From Geomonas azotofigens (GTDB taxonomy: Bacteria; Desulfobacterota; Desulfuromonadia; Geobacterales; Geobacteraceae): DNA of 64,000 nt. Below, one piece after another: positions 50,832-59,381 of this stretch. The stretch covers positions 372,001 through 436,000 of the forward strand of contig NZ_JAHLME010000002.1 in NCBI RefSeq assembly GCF_018919395.1, read 5' to 3'. The translations under genes were made by a program, and so were the position numbers. The notes under the pieces were generated by a model. It saw nothing but the letters and a program-made list of their open reading frames with translations, had not been told where the DNA came from and did not search any database. Numbering within the stretch: position 1 is the stretch's first letter; every line of letters starts with the position of its first letter.

Positions 50832-50939
50832 ATGCGCCTTTTCATCGCGGAAAAACCATCGGTAGCAGAAGCCATTGCCAGAGCCCCGAATACGGCACAG
50901 GCAACCACTAGCGCTGATGAAGCACACAATCGTCAATGA
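50832..50939 (+). pseudogene. Remnant of traE-type DNA topoisomerase III
   Basis: A 35-codon frame starting MRLFIAEKPSVAEAIA, the unmistakable N-terminus of bacterial topoisomerase III (TopB/TraE), then PNTAQATTSADEAHNRQ and a stop, unlike the family. It sits behind GGGAGGCCAG exactly where RP4 traE lies, between traF and the traD/traC region. All Toprim and catalytic parts are missing, so this is what remains after a deletion. Confidence 0.8.
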
Positions 50940-50955
50940 TGGGAAGGGGTGTGAA

Positions 50956-51222
50956 ATGAATCCAACTGACATAGCAGCAGCGTGGAGAACAGAAAAAGGA
51001 TACACCGGCAGAGGTGGAGTCATCGTCATATTCGACGGCTTTGTTAACAGTTGGGTAAACGAGTTGCGCGACCCTAACCATTGGGCTCCCGGCTGTATCG
51101 CCGTCGATGAATCGGGCAACCAGTGGATTGCGAAAGGTGGCGATAGACAACGTGGAGCTGACCGCTGGGAGCCGGTTTCCCACCGAATCAGTACACACAA
51201 AGAAGGGAGGAGCATCGCATGA
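50956..51222 (+). CDS. Small hypothetical protein, 88 residues
   Basis: I do not recognise this protein. It reads [20 protein letters not shown], then [20 protein letters not shown] and [20 protein letters not shown]. The [14 protein letters not shown] and NQW pattern is common in small genes beside IncP-type tra regions. It occupies the traD position between the topoisomerase remnant and traC. GGGAAGGGGTGTGAA precedes the ATG; its stop overlaps the next gene by four bases. Confidence 0.7.
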   Translation: MNPTDIAAAWRTEKGYTGRGGVIVIFDGFVNSWVNELRDPNHWAPGCIAVDESGNQWIAKGGDRQRGADRWEPVSHRISTHKEGRSIA

Positions 51223-51473
51223 CAACAGAAACCATCCAGGACGACGGCGAAGACTTGACGGAAAACGCGACGTTCCACGACACCATCAAATTTGCCACGC
51301 TGCGCGATAAGCTCGCCGACGCGCTGACACCCGGCTTCCAGGCGGAGCTGGATCCCGAGGAGGCGGAACAGGCCGGTGCGTTCCACGAAACCGCCCTGAC
51401 CGAAGAGGACGCGGCGGGGAGTACCGACGACCTTACCGCCGCCTTGGAAGAACTCGGAGTTTTTCCACAGTGA
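51219..51473 (+). CDS. Small acidic hypothetical protein, 84 residues
   Basis: I do not recognise this protein. It is strongly acidic ([40 protein letters not shown]) with no cysteine and no membrane span. The ATG overlaps the previous stop (ATGA) and AAGGGAGGAGCATCGC precedes it, so both are co-translated. Small acidic proteins next to ArdC-type genes sometimes mimic DNA, but nothing here proves that. Confidence 0.65.
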   Translation: MTTETIQDDGEDLTENATFHDTIKFATLRDKLADALTPGFQAELDPEEAEQAGAFHETALTEEDAAGSTDDLTAALEELGVFPQ

Positions 51474-51501
51474 TCCAGTCTCCCAGAGGAAGGAGGACGG
51501 C

Positions 51502-54411
51502 ATGGAATCCAGAAAGCTTTTCCACGAAAAGGTTGCCGAAAAGCTGATCGAGAAACAGAAAGAGGGAACCGCGCCCTGGCAGAAACCATGGCAGCCCGGT
51601 GCAGCGGAATCGTTCATCCCTATCAACCCGACCACCGGCCAACGGTATAGGGGCATCAACGCGATCCTCCTGATGAGTCAGGACCGTTCCGACCAGCGCT
51701 GGATGACCTACAAGCAGGCTGCCGCAATCAACGCCCAGGTACGCAAGGGGGAGAAAGGCACCCCCATCGAATACTGGAAGTTCACCGACGAACGAACGAA
51801 ACTTGATGCCGACGGCAAACCGGTCCTGGATGATTCGGGGGAGCCGGTCAAGCAGAGTGTCAGGCTCGAGCGCCCACGGGTCTTCTTCGCCACCGTTTTC
51901 AACGCGGAACAAATAGACGGACTGCCCCCCGCGGCGCCGCGCAAGGTACGGGAATGGAACCCGGTAAAAAGGGTGCAGGACATCCTGCTGGCGTCGGGTG
52001 CCGCCATCAAGCACGGCGAGCGAGACCGCGCCTTCTACCGGCCGGCGACGGACAGCATCCATCTCCCCGACGCGGCCCAGTTTCCGACCGCGGACAGCTA
52101 CTACGCGACCGCCCTCCACGAGCTTGGGCACTGGACAGGCCACCAATCCCGCCTCAACCGCGACCTGGCGCACCCGTTCGGGAGCGAAGGGTATGCCCGG
52201 GAAGAGCTGCGAGCAGAGATCGCCAGCATGATCCTCGGCGATGAACTGGGAATCGGGCACGACCCCGGCCAGCACGCCGCGTATGTCGCTTCCTGGATCA
52301 AATCGCTGGAAGAAGACCCGCTGGAAATCTTCCGCGCTGCAGCCGATGCCGAGAAGATCCAGGAGTATGTGCTGCACCTCGAACAGAAACAGATCCAGGA
52401 AGAGCAGGCCGAGGAGCAGGATGAAGTCCTCACCGAGCTACAGAAGTTGCACCTGGCCGCATACGATGGGTTCAGCCCCTTGGAGACCTGGAACAACCTG
52501 CAAACGGTAGCTGAGTCCAACGGCCTCTCAGCTTCAATCGGCCGGGGCGGCGCCGGCCATTATGACCCGCCTTATCTCATCACCTACACCGACCGAGCCG
52601 GCCACAAGACGTCCATCACCAGCGAGCTTTTCCAGGACGGCAAGGCCCTCACCTGTGTCAATGGCGAACACGTGCCGGGCACCAGCTGCACGTCCGACCA
52701 CGAATGGCAAAGCGCGGCCTTGAACAACGCCGTAATCCGGATGAACAACCGGAAGCCGGCCCAGGAGGCAAAGATCATGTCCGACATCATCCCCACTGGC
52801 GTCAGGATTTACATCGATGTCCCTTACCGTGAGAAGGAAGAGGCGAAGGCGTTGGGTGCGAAATGGGACCGGCAGAAGCAGTTATGGTACATCCCCGCCG
52901 ACAAGGAGGACTCGGCTTTCGCAAAATGGAAGCAGAAAGACGCCTCGGCCGCCCGCGAGGCCAGGAAATCCGGAGGCGAGCGCGTGTACCTCGCCGTCCC
53001 TTACGGCGAGCGCAAGGCAGCCAAGGCGGCCGGTGCCGTCTGGGACCAGGCAGCCCGCTCCTGGTATGCCGGGCCGAAAGCCGACATGGCGATGCTGGAG
53101 CGCTGGGCTGCGGACAAGGTGCCGGGGCAGCAAATGCCGGCGATGACACCGCAGGAGGAGTTCGCCGAGGCACTTGCCTCCATGGGATGCATCGTCGAGG
53201 GAGAACACCCGGTGATGGACGGTGAGAAACATCGGATTGCGGTTACCGGCGACGTGAAAGGCGAGCATGCCGGTTTTTACGTCGGGCACCTGGACGGGCA
53301 CCCGGCCGGCTACATCAAGAACAACCGGACCGGCGTCGACATGAAGTGGAAATCCAAAGGCTACGTCCTCTCTCCTGAAGAGAAGGCGCAATTGCAGGCA
53401 CAAGCCGCGACGAAGCTGCAAGCCCGGGAAACGGAACAGGCGAGGCGGCACGAGCAGACCGCACAGCGTGTCAGCCTGCAGATGGCCGACCTGGTGCCAG
53501 TAACCCTCCCCACGGCATACCTGAGGGCGAAGGGTCTTGAACCGCACCCCGGCGTGATGACGGACAAGGAGGGGCGGGAAACCTTCATCCCGGCCATAGA
53601 CGTCGACGGCAAGCAATGGACGATGCAGTATATCCAGGAGGACGGCACCAAGCGGTTCGCGAAGGACAGCCGCAAGGCGGGCTGTTTCCATGTCGTAGGC
53701 GGCCTGGAGGCTTTGGCACAGGCCCCGGCCCTGGTCATCGGCGAAGGTTATGCAACGGCCGGCACTTTGGCCCAAATACTGGGTTACGCCACCGTGGCAG
53801 CGTTCGACTCGGGCAACTTGCTGCCGGTCGCCACGGCCCTGCACCAGAAGTTCCCGGACAAGCCCGTGATTATCGCCGGGGACGACGACAGACATTTGGA
53901 AATGACGCACGGCATAAACCCCGGCCGCAGCAAGGCGGAAGAAGCCGCGAGGGCTGTGGGAGGCAAAATCCTGCTGCCGATTTTCGCGCCGGGTGAGGCG
54001 GCCTATCCGGAGGAGCTGTCACCGGTCACACCGCTGGCTTATCGCAACCATATCAATGCCGCGAAAGTTCTGGAGGATGCACAAAAAGAACCTGGGCGCC
54101 TCACCGAGCCGCAGGCGACCGAACTGAGGCGCGTACTGCTCAGTCCGGAGCAGTTGGCGGCGCTAGACAGGATGAAACAGCATACCGACTTCAACGATCT
54201 TGTGACCCGAAGTCAATTGGGGATGGAAGGGCTCCGGCGCCAGGCCAACTCCATCATCATGGCTGAGATTGAGAAATACAATGAAACGAGTGGAATAACT
54301 GCCAAGGAGCGCCCCACGCACGTTGAGGAGTTGCAGGAAAAACCAAAGGAAAAAAAACAATTAAAGCAACCACGCCAGGCCAAAACCCACCGCAGGGTGA
54401 AACCCGCGTAA
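51502..54411 (+). CDS. traC: TraC-type fusion: ArdC antirestriction, two DUF5710 units and Toprim primase-like domain
   Basis: A 969-residue multidomain protein. Residues 1-300 are ArdC-like: FHEKVAEKLIEKQKEGTAPW, YRGINAILL, and the zincin motif HELGH at 206-210. About 430-520 hold two consecutive DUF5710 units (IYIDVPYREKEEAKALGAKW and VYLAVPYGERKAAKAAGAVW). About 655-820 is a TraC/Toprim-like domain (VIGEGYATAGTLAQILGYA, VIIAGDDDRHLE). The basic tail resembles DNA-binding tails. It is expected to enter the recipient with the DNA, protect it and prime synthesis. GAGGAAGGAGGACGGC precedes the ATG. Confidence 0.87.
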   Translation: MESRKLFHEKVAEKLIEKQKEGTAPWQKPWQPGAAESFIPINPTTGQRYRGINAILLMSQDRSDQRWMTYKQAAAINAQVRKGEKGTPIEYWKFTDERTKLDADGKPVLDDSGEPVKQSVRLERPRVFFATVFNAEQIDGLPPAAPRKVREWNPVKRVQDILLASGAAIKHGERDRAFYRPATDSIHLPDAAQFPTADSYYATALHELGHWTGHQSRLNRDLAHPFGSEGYAREELRAEIASMILGDELGIGHDPGQHAAYVASWIKSLEEDPLEIFRAAADAEKIQEYVLHLEQKQIQEEQAEEQDEVLTELQKLHLAAYDGFSPLETWNNLQTVAESNGLSASIGRGGAGHYDPPYLITYTDRAGHKTSITSELFQDGKALTCVNGEHVPGTSCTSDHEWQSAALNNAVIRMNNRKPAQEAKIMSDIIPTGVRIYIDVPYREKEEAKALGAKWDRQKQLWYIPADKEDSAFAKWKQKDASAAREARKSGGERVYLAVPYGERKAAKAAGAVWDQAARSWYAGPKADMAMLERWAADKVPGQQMPAMTPQEEFAEALASMGCIVEGEHPVMDGEKHRIAVTGDVKGEHAGFYVGHLDGHPAGYIKNNRTGVDMKWKSKGYVLSPEEKAQLQAQAATKLQARETEQARRHEQTAQRVSLQMADLVPVTLPTAYLRAKGLEPHPGVMTDKEGRETFIPAIDVDGKQWTMQYIQEDGTKRFAKDSRKAGCFHVVGGLEALAQAPALVIGEGYATAGTLAQILGYATVAAFDSGNLLPVATALHQKFPDKPVIIAGDDDRHLEMTHGINPGRSKAEEAARAVGGKILLPIFAPGEAAYPEELSPVTPLAYRNHINAAKVLEDAQKEPGRLTEPQATELRRVLLSPEQLAALDRMKQHTDFNDLVTRSQLGMEGLRRQANSIIMAEIEKYNETSGITAKERPTHVEELQEKPKEKKQLKQPRQAKTHRRVKPA

Positions 54412-54624
54412 CGGGATCTTGTGTCAATCACGAGCAGGCCTGATTTCCCAACGATACCAAAACCGACCGCTCGCTGAACAGCCGAGTCAAATTTGAGAAA
54501 TACAAACCTTGGTGCCGCAGTGGTGATACAGTAAAACACGGTCGCGTTCCTTCACCCCCAACGCCGCTGACCGGATTGAAGGGTCCCCTGCCAACCGACA
54601 ACGACTGGGAACCCTTCTCTGCCT

Positions 54625-54954
54625 TTAATCTAGCTTCGACAGGACCCAAGTCCCGTAAGGTGATTTAGATGGGCTCAGCAATACACCTTGCTGTACTAGT
54701 TTCCTCTTTGCCCAATCTATATTGTGGATCCACCGCTCTTTAGGTGGGTTTTGGCTTACAAGGAGATAATTGTCGGCCGGTGTGAACTGATTTGAGTAAA
54801 CTTCGTGGATTTTGTTGATCACGGTCTGTCTCCTAGCCCGACCACCAGCGAACTTAAGGAAATCAATTATGATTTCAACAAATTCATTTTGCTCAATGCT
54901 ACCAATGCTGCCGCGCTGGAGGCGTTTAATCCTGTAGTCACTTGGAACTTGCAT
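54625..54954 (-). CDS. Winged-helix protein resembling the Mrr N-terminal domain
   Basis: A 109-residue protein without a nuclease domain. NEFVEIIIDFLKFAGGRARR, then NIDWAKRKLVQQGVLLSPSK and YGTWVLSKLD follow the pattern of the winged-helix domain that begins Mrr-type restriction enzymes (W-x-x-A-x-x-x-L-x-x-x-G-x-L). It may bind modified DNA or be an orphan regulator. GGAGACACTT precedes the ATG. It lies between traC and trb genes on the opposite strand to traC. Function is not proven. Confidence 0.6.
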   Translation of the reverse strand: MQVPSDYRIKRLQRGSIGSIEQNEFVEIIIDFLKFAGGRARRQTVINKIHEVYSNQFTPADNYLLVSQNPPKERWIHNIDWAKRKLVQQGVLLSPSKSPYGTWVLSKLD

Positions 54955-55067
54955 AAGTGTCTCCTGTAATACATCTTGTCCGGCCTAAGAGTTAGATGCA
55001 CCATGGATATGATCCTGTCTTAGGAACTCTTGAATGGAGAGACTAGCTCAGGTGTGAAATTTGATTT

Positions 55068-55631
55068 TTAAATACCGTCTGGATCTATTACAGCCCCCGT
55101 AGCTATCTCTTCCTCAATGGCACTGATGAGGTTGCCCAGAACTACAACAACCTTGCCATATCTTTCAAGAATCGGGTCATCCTGGAGGAGGTATCCTGAT
55201 ATTTCCTTTTCAACATCCACCAATTCTTGAGATAACTGGGTAAATCTAACGAGAACTTTCCGATGTTTTTTGAACCTTGATTCTTGGTCATTTTCAAGAA
55301 CTGCCGCTAGAAATCTCATAATGCTGTCGATCATCCTATCGCGAGAAATCTCATTCTCCTTGCATATCCGGTTTAAAAAAACCAAGTCCTTTTTGCCGAT
55401 CACTAAGCTCTTACGGAATTCACGGCCGTTGAAGTTATCCGTAGTTTGCTTGGCAAGGGTGAGAACGGTCTCGACCGCAGATTTTTGATTAAACACCGCA
55501 GCAAAAATTTTCTTCTGAGTGATGCCGAACTCCTTCATTAAACAGGTTAACGCCTTATGACCTTCTTCCGTCAATGTGCACGTGGTTCGGGTATCTAGTT
55601 CTTTCCCCTTAAGCAATTCTGAGATTTCCAT
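55068..55631 (-). CDS. Unknown helical protein, 187 residues
   Basis: I do not recognise this protein. It begins MEISELLKGKELDTRTTCTL and is largely helical (ALTCLMKEFGITQKKIFAAV, FLNRICKENEISRDRMIDSI, ERYGKVVVVLGNLISAIEEE). The central segments suggest two ribbon-helix-helix-like DNA-binding units. AAAGGAGGGCAT precedes the ATG, and a near-consensus sigma-70 promoter is 25-53 bp upstream, so it is expressed on its own. A possible regulator of the transfer region. Confidence 0.6.
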   Translation of the reverse strand: MEISELLKGKELDTRTTCTLTEEGHKALTCLMKEFGITQKKIFAAVFNQKSAVETVLTLAKQTTDNFNGREFRKSLVIGKKDLVFLNRICKENEISRDRMIDSIMRFLAAVLENDQESRFKKHRKVLVRFTQLSQELVDVEKEISGYLLQDDPILERYGKVVVVLGNLISAIEEEIATGAVIDPDGI

Positions 55632-55655
55632 ATGCCCTCCTTTAATAGCAGGGCA

Positions 55656-55684
55656 ATAATATAATATTACTTTTCAATAGTCAA
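55656..55684 (-). promoter_or_regulatory. Sigma-70 promoter of the 187-residue protein
   Basis: On the minus strand TTGACT (55684-55679), exactly 17 bp, TATTAT (55661-55656), 25 bp ahead of the ATG. This is a strong, probably constitutive promoter for a gene within the transfer region. Confidence 0.75.
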
Positions 55685-55846
55685 CTACAAAAAAATAGTA
55701 TTTGACACAAGATTGTAGTGCCACGTAGGGTAGCCGCTATTGCCTGACCGAAGATCTCTCCACTGAGGCCAGCCACTTCAACGCCTCGAGCGCACCGTCC
55801 GAAACGGCCAGACGAGGCCAGCCTATCACGTTCACGCAAGCCATGG

Positions 55847-56068
55847 TTACTTGCGCCCATAGTGACGCGCGTAGCCACCCAAAACCACCAACGCGACATA
55901 AAGCGCCGGGACAGCCAGAGTGAAAGCCCCGAGCCTTCCCCACCGTGCCGGTAACATCCAAAGCAGCAGACTTACAAGGAACAACGGGCCAAGCCCCAAA
56001 AGAAGATAGTCTCCTGGGCTTTTGGCTTGTGACTCAAGCCAGCGGCGGTAGCTGTCAGCCAATTTCAT
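55847..56068 (-). CDS. Small membrane protein in TrbO position
   Basis: A 73-residue protein with two hydrophobic segments (DYLLLGLGPLFLVSLLLWML, FTLAVPALYVALVVLGGYA) and basic ends. Its ATG overlaps the stop of the lytic transglycosylase gene by four bases. In RP4 trbO follows trbN in the same place; I cannot confirm the family from motifs. It is the last gene of the trb series, and downstream DNA up to 55632 carries nothing recognisable. Confidence 0.65.
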   Translation of the reverse strand: MKLADSYRRWLESQAKSPGDYLLLGLGPLFLVSLLLWMLPARWGRLGAFTLAVPALYVALVVLGGYARHYGRK

Positions 56069-56688
56069 GGCTCGCTACTGATCTTTCGCGGAACGTACAC
56101 GGAGGCGTTCAGTGGGGCTTCGGGAACTTCGGGTTCGGCCACCTCACTGACGGACATCCGGTTTTCCAGCCAATCGGCCCACTTGCCCGCCTTCTCCATC
56201 AGTCCCTTTCGGTACGCTGCATTGTACACGTGGGTCCGGGAGTGGTAATTAGCCACCCTCGTCCACAGATCGCCAGAATCCTGTTTGATGTGCCGGCGCA
56301 GCCGCCAGGCCGCTAGATCGTAGGAATAACAGCCAGCAGCTGCCACGTCGCTGGCCGCGATGCCGTATCTGGTAAGGCCCCTCAAGTACGCCGTGTTGAA
56401 CTGCATCGGCCCGACATCGTGCGTGCCGTTCGTGTTGGAGACCCACTGTCCCGGTTTCCCCCCCTCCATTTCCGCGACCGCCAGCAGGACGTTGGCGGGG
56501 ATGTCGTATTTGATCGAAGCGGCAATGGAGCAGACGACCCGCTCCTGAAGCCGGGACGGAAGGTCAGCAAAGCGACCCGCTTTTTTGGCCGCAGGTGGCG
56601 GAGCGTGTTGCGCGTCAGCCGTAAGCGGAGTATTCAGCATCGTCCCCACCCACAAAACGGCCACCAGGATCAGCTTTTTGTGTCGCAT
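56065..56688 (-). CDS. trbN: TrbN, lytic transglycosylase
   Basis: A 207-residue SLT-type lysozyme-like protein (RP4 TrbN 211). Signal peptide MRHKKLILVAVLWVGTMLNT is followed by the goose-type/SLT motifs NVLLAVAEMEGGKPGQWVSN (catalytic Glu) and GTHDVGPMQFNTAYLRGL, YDLAAWRLRRHI and ANYHSRTHVYNAAYRKG. It locally opens peptidoglycan for the conjugation channel. It overlaps trbL by 19 bp. No trbM gene lies between them, unlike RP4. Confidence 0.92.
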   Translation of the reverse strand: MRHKKLILVAVLWVGTMLNTPLTADAQHAPPPAAKKAGRFADLPSRLQERVVCSIAASIKYDIPANVLLAVAEMEGGKPGQWVSNTNGTHDVGPMQFNTAYLRGLTRYGIAASDVAAAGCYSYDLAAWRLRRHIKQDSGDLWTRVANYHSRTHVYNAAYRKGLMEKAGKWADWLENRMSVSEVAEPEVPEAPLNASVYVPRKISSEP

Positions 56689-58370
56689 AAGGATAACTCC
56701 TGTTCCGTGGTCTTATCCCGAAACGCGGCCACTTCTGATGCCGGATCGGCCTCTTTCTCATCACCGGCCGAAAGACTGTTACCGTCGAATATCGCTGCCG
56801 CCTCAGGCTTGGCTTCGCCCCAGGCTTTTACTTTGGTTTGGGCCCGAGCTTCAATGGCCGCCGCGATCCTCCCGCCCGCGGTATCAGCTACGCGATCCTT
56901 GACCTTGGCCTTGGTCACGTCCCATGCCCCTTGTGCCAGGTTTCCTACCGTTCCCTTGGCGACCCTGCCGATCTTCGCGGCTGTCTCGGCGGCGCTCGAT
57001 CCTCCCGATTTAGTTTCGCCGGACGCACTCGTCCCCCCGCTGTCCTTCGGTTCGCCCCCTTCAAGGCTTGACGTTTCGCCGCCTGACGTTTCCCCGCCAG
57101 ACGAACCGCCACCAGCCGAACCGCCACGGTCCCCCTCTCCACCACCTGTTGTCGCACTGCCGCCGTCGGTCGAACCGGTTCCCGCCCCATCGCCTAACGA
57201 TTCACCACTCGAAGTCATCGATGAGAGACTGCCACCACTATCCCCCATCGCTGCAGCAAGGGAGCTGCCACCACCGCTGTCGGAACCGCTGCCGCCTGGA
57301 TTTCCCACAGCAGCCATCAAGTCGCCGCCCCCTAAACCTCCCCCGCCGCTTTCGGTGGCATTGGCCTTCGAAAAGGCCGCCATCAGCGCCTGCGCACCAC
57401 CTCCCATATTGGCCGCACCGGCCGCCAGTGCAGCGCCTGCAGTGGAAAGGGCGGCACCTCCTGCAGCCGCCGCTCCAACCACGGCCCCGGCACCGAAACC
57501 GCCTCCCAAGGCTTGGATGTTGCCACCGGCCATCCCACCAATGATGGGGGGCACCTTGTTGACCAGGGCGAGCAGTACGACGGCGACCACCAGCATGACA
57601 CCCAATTCCTTGTAACTGATGCCGGCGCTCATGGCGGTGTAGTACTGATCCACGAACGACTGACCTATGCCGACCAACAAAACCATGGTCATGAGTTGGG
57701 CAGCTAGGCTGAGTACATTCTTGAAATATCCGATAGCCATGTCCGACGTCCACCTGGAACCACCGAAACCAAGAAAGAAGATTCCGGCATAAGCCAAGAT
57801 CCATCCGCTTACAAGGAGGATCAGCATATTGGTGCCAACTAAGGCCAGCACGACGAGGATAGTTCCACTTATCAGGATGGCACAAGTACTGTCGATCGGC
57901 GACCACACCGACGACTGATCGAGCACTCTGAAAAATATCGCAAAGCCGATATCGACGATGTTGGATGGCGTGAACGTCGCAGGGTTGCCGCTGGCATTTG
58001 ACGCCATCTGGCGTAATCCGTCCATGATCGATCTGGCGAAGGTCGGGCCGTTAACTAGCAGCCACCAGAACAAACCAGTGGTGACCGTAAAGCGAATAAA
58101 TTCTGCGAAGAATTCTCCGATGTCGGCTTTGCGTAGGGCCATCATGCCAAACGTCCACACCATGCTAATCGTGACCAGCACCCAGAATAGCCACGAGGCA
58201 CGTGCCGAAATGACGGTGCTCCAGGTGCTTGCCGTGGACTGGAACCTGTCCAGAACGATGTCGAGCACTCCTGGATTGATGTCGATCCCGGCGTGCGCAT
58301 CGAGAGTGAGAAGAACCAACCATAAAACAGCCACGAGTATTGCTATTTTGGCTTGTGTGGTAGTTGACAT
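56670..58370 (-). CDS. trbL: TrbL, VirB6-like inner-membrane channel protein
   Basis: A 566-residue polytopic protein (RP4 TrbL 528). Six to seven hydrophobic segments occupy residues 1-290, including IAILVAVLWLVLLTLDAHAG, ILISGTILVVLALVGTNMLI, LLVSGWILAYAGIFFLGFGG and ELGVMLVVAVVLLALVNKVP. The C-terminal half is a glycine/serine-rich low-complexity region (SGGGGLGGGDLMAAVGNPGG, then GETSGGETSSLEGG), a hallmark of TrbL. It belongs to the inner-membrane core of the mating-pair channel. Confidence 0.92.
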   Translation of the reverse strand: MSTTTQAKIAILVAVLWLVLLTLDAHAGIDINPGVLDIVLDRFQSTASTWSTVISARASWLFWVLVTISMVWTFGMMALRKADIGEFFAEFIRFTVTTGLFWWLLVNGPTFARSIMDGLRQMASNASGNPATFTPSNIVDIGFAIFFRVLDQSSVWSPIDSTCAILISGTILVVLALVGTNMLILLVSGWILAYAGIFFLGFGGSRWTSDMAIGYFKNVLSLAAQLMTMVLLVGIGQSFVDQYYTAMSAGISYKELGVMLVVAVVLLALVNKVPPIIGGMAGGNIQALGGGFGAGAVVGAAAAGGAALSTAGAALAAGAANMGGGAQALMAAFSKANATESGGGGLGGGDLMAAVGNPGGSGSDSGGGSSLAAAMGDSGGSLSSMTSSGESLGDGAGTGSTDGGSATTGGGEGDRGGSAGGGSSGGETSGGETSSLEGGEPKDSGGTSASGETKSGGSSAAETAAKIGRVAKGTVGNLAQGAWDVTKAKVKDRVADTAGGRIAAAIEARAQTKVKAWGEAKPEAAAIFDGNSLSAGDEKEADPASEVAAFRDKTTEQELSLCDTKS

Positions 58371-58394
58371 AGAGCAGAGCCTGCCGTGGTCCAG

Positions 58395-58556
58395 TCAATA
58401 ACTTTTTCTTGGAGTAGGTTTGAATTGTCCCGTGCCTTGGCCAAGGTCTTTGGCTTTCTTTTCGGCTAGCTCTTGCTCCGATGTTTTACCGCAGCCAGCC
58501 AAACTGACCATACACAAGACTAATATCAGGAAAGCGAGTAATAATCGTAGTTTCAT
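58395..58556 (-). CDS. trbK: TrbK-type small lipoprotein (entry exclusion candidate)
   Basis: A 53-residue predicted lipoprotein: LRLLLAFLILVLCMVSLAGC with lipobox LAGC (Cys22), then a charged helix KTSEQELAEKKAKDLGQ and the end GTGQFKPTPRKSY. In RP4 the small lipoprotein TrbK between trbJ and trbL gives entry exclusion. The ATG at 58556 follows AAGGAGGTTATATCG. The tail is strikingly similar to the TrbJ C-terminus (GTGTFQPSRRKSY), nine identical of thirteen. Confidence 0.8.
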   Translation of the reverse strand: MKLRLLLAFLILVLCMVSLAGCGKTSEQELAEKKAKDLGQGTGQFKPTPRKSY

Positions 58557-58589
58557 CGATATAACCTCCTTTGGCAGTGTCACGCTCCG

Positions 58590-59348
58590 CTAATAGCTCT
58601 TTCTTCGACTGGGTTGAAAAGTACCCGTACCTTTACGAAGCTGCGCCGCCGCCGCGGCTTCCTGCGCTTCCTTGTTTGCCTGCGCCTGGTTGCGCGTGGC
58701 GATCACGTTTTGCTGGGCGATCAGCAGGCCGCGGATCTGCAGGAGCTGGTTAGCCATGTGGCTGGCAAGCTGGTTCGCGTATCCTATTGCCTCCACCTGC
58801 CCCTGCGCACCTTGCGCGCTCCCCTGGAGCCGCTGCAAGGTAGTTGCGTCTTTCACCATGTTTTTTTGCTGCAGGTCCAGACCCCGAAAAAGGGCGTCGT
58901 TTGCCCTCTTCTGGGACTGGTCGGCCAAGTTCCGGGATTCCGCCATCGCGGCCCACTGTTCCGGCGCGCAGCCAGCCGGGCTATAGCAGGGCGAATTCAT
59001 ATAGGCGGCAGTGTCCGGGAACCTGGCGAGGTAATTGTCGATGCTCCCGAGCTGGTTCCTGTAATACTCCAGCGAGTTGATGGAGGAATTGAGCTGCCTC
59101 ATGGTCGCTTGGGCCTCGTCCCAGGTGTTGGTGCTGGGAGCGGCCGTGTTTTGCAGCATGTTTTGGTACTGTTGCAGCTGTATTCTGTACTGTTCCACCT
59201 GCTTGATCGTCATCGCCACGCTTTGGAGCGCGGTCACCACGTTCTGGGAAAGGTTGGCCCCGTCGATCACGGGAATACCGGCATGGGCCGGCCAAGCGGC
59301 AAGCATCGCGACCGTCACCAGCACGATTCTAGCGGTTGGATTTATCAT
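58590..59348 (-). CDS. trbJ: TrbJ, VirB5-like pilus-associated protein
   Basis: A 252-residue exported protein (RP4 TrbJ 258). Signal peptide INPTARIVLVTVAMLAAWPA is followed by GIPVIDGANLSQNVVTALQS, the long coiled coil KQVEQYRIQLQQYQNMLQNT, a cysteine pair (SPCYSPAGC) and a second coiled coil with ANQLLQIRGLLIAQQNVIAT. It probably sits at the pilus tip or base. The ATG at 59348 follows GAGGGGGGAAGCCA; a start at 59381 would precede the signal peptide with 11 charged residues. It is between trbI and trbK. Confidence 0.92.
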   Translation of the reverse strand: MINPTARIVLVTVAMLAAWPAHAGIPVIDGANLSQNVVTALQSVAMTIKQVEQYRIQLQQYQNMLQNTAAPSTNTWDEAQATMRQLNSSINSLEYYRNQLGSIDNYLARFPDTAAYMNSPCYSPAGCAPEQWAAMAESRNLADQSQKRANDALFRGLDLQQKNMVKDATTLQRLQGSAQGAQGQVEAIGYANQLASHMANQLLQIRGLLIAQQNVIATRNQAQANKEAQEAAAAAQLRKGTGTFQPSRRKSY

Positions 59349-59381
59349 TGGCTTCCCCCCTCTGCCGGACTCCTTGCGCAA

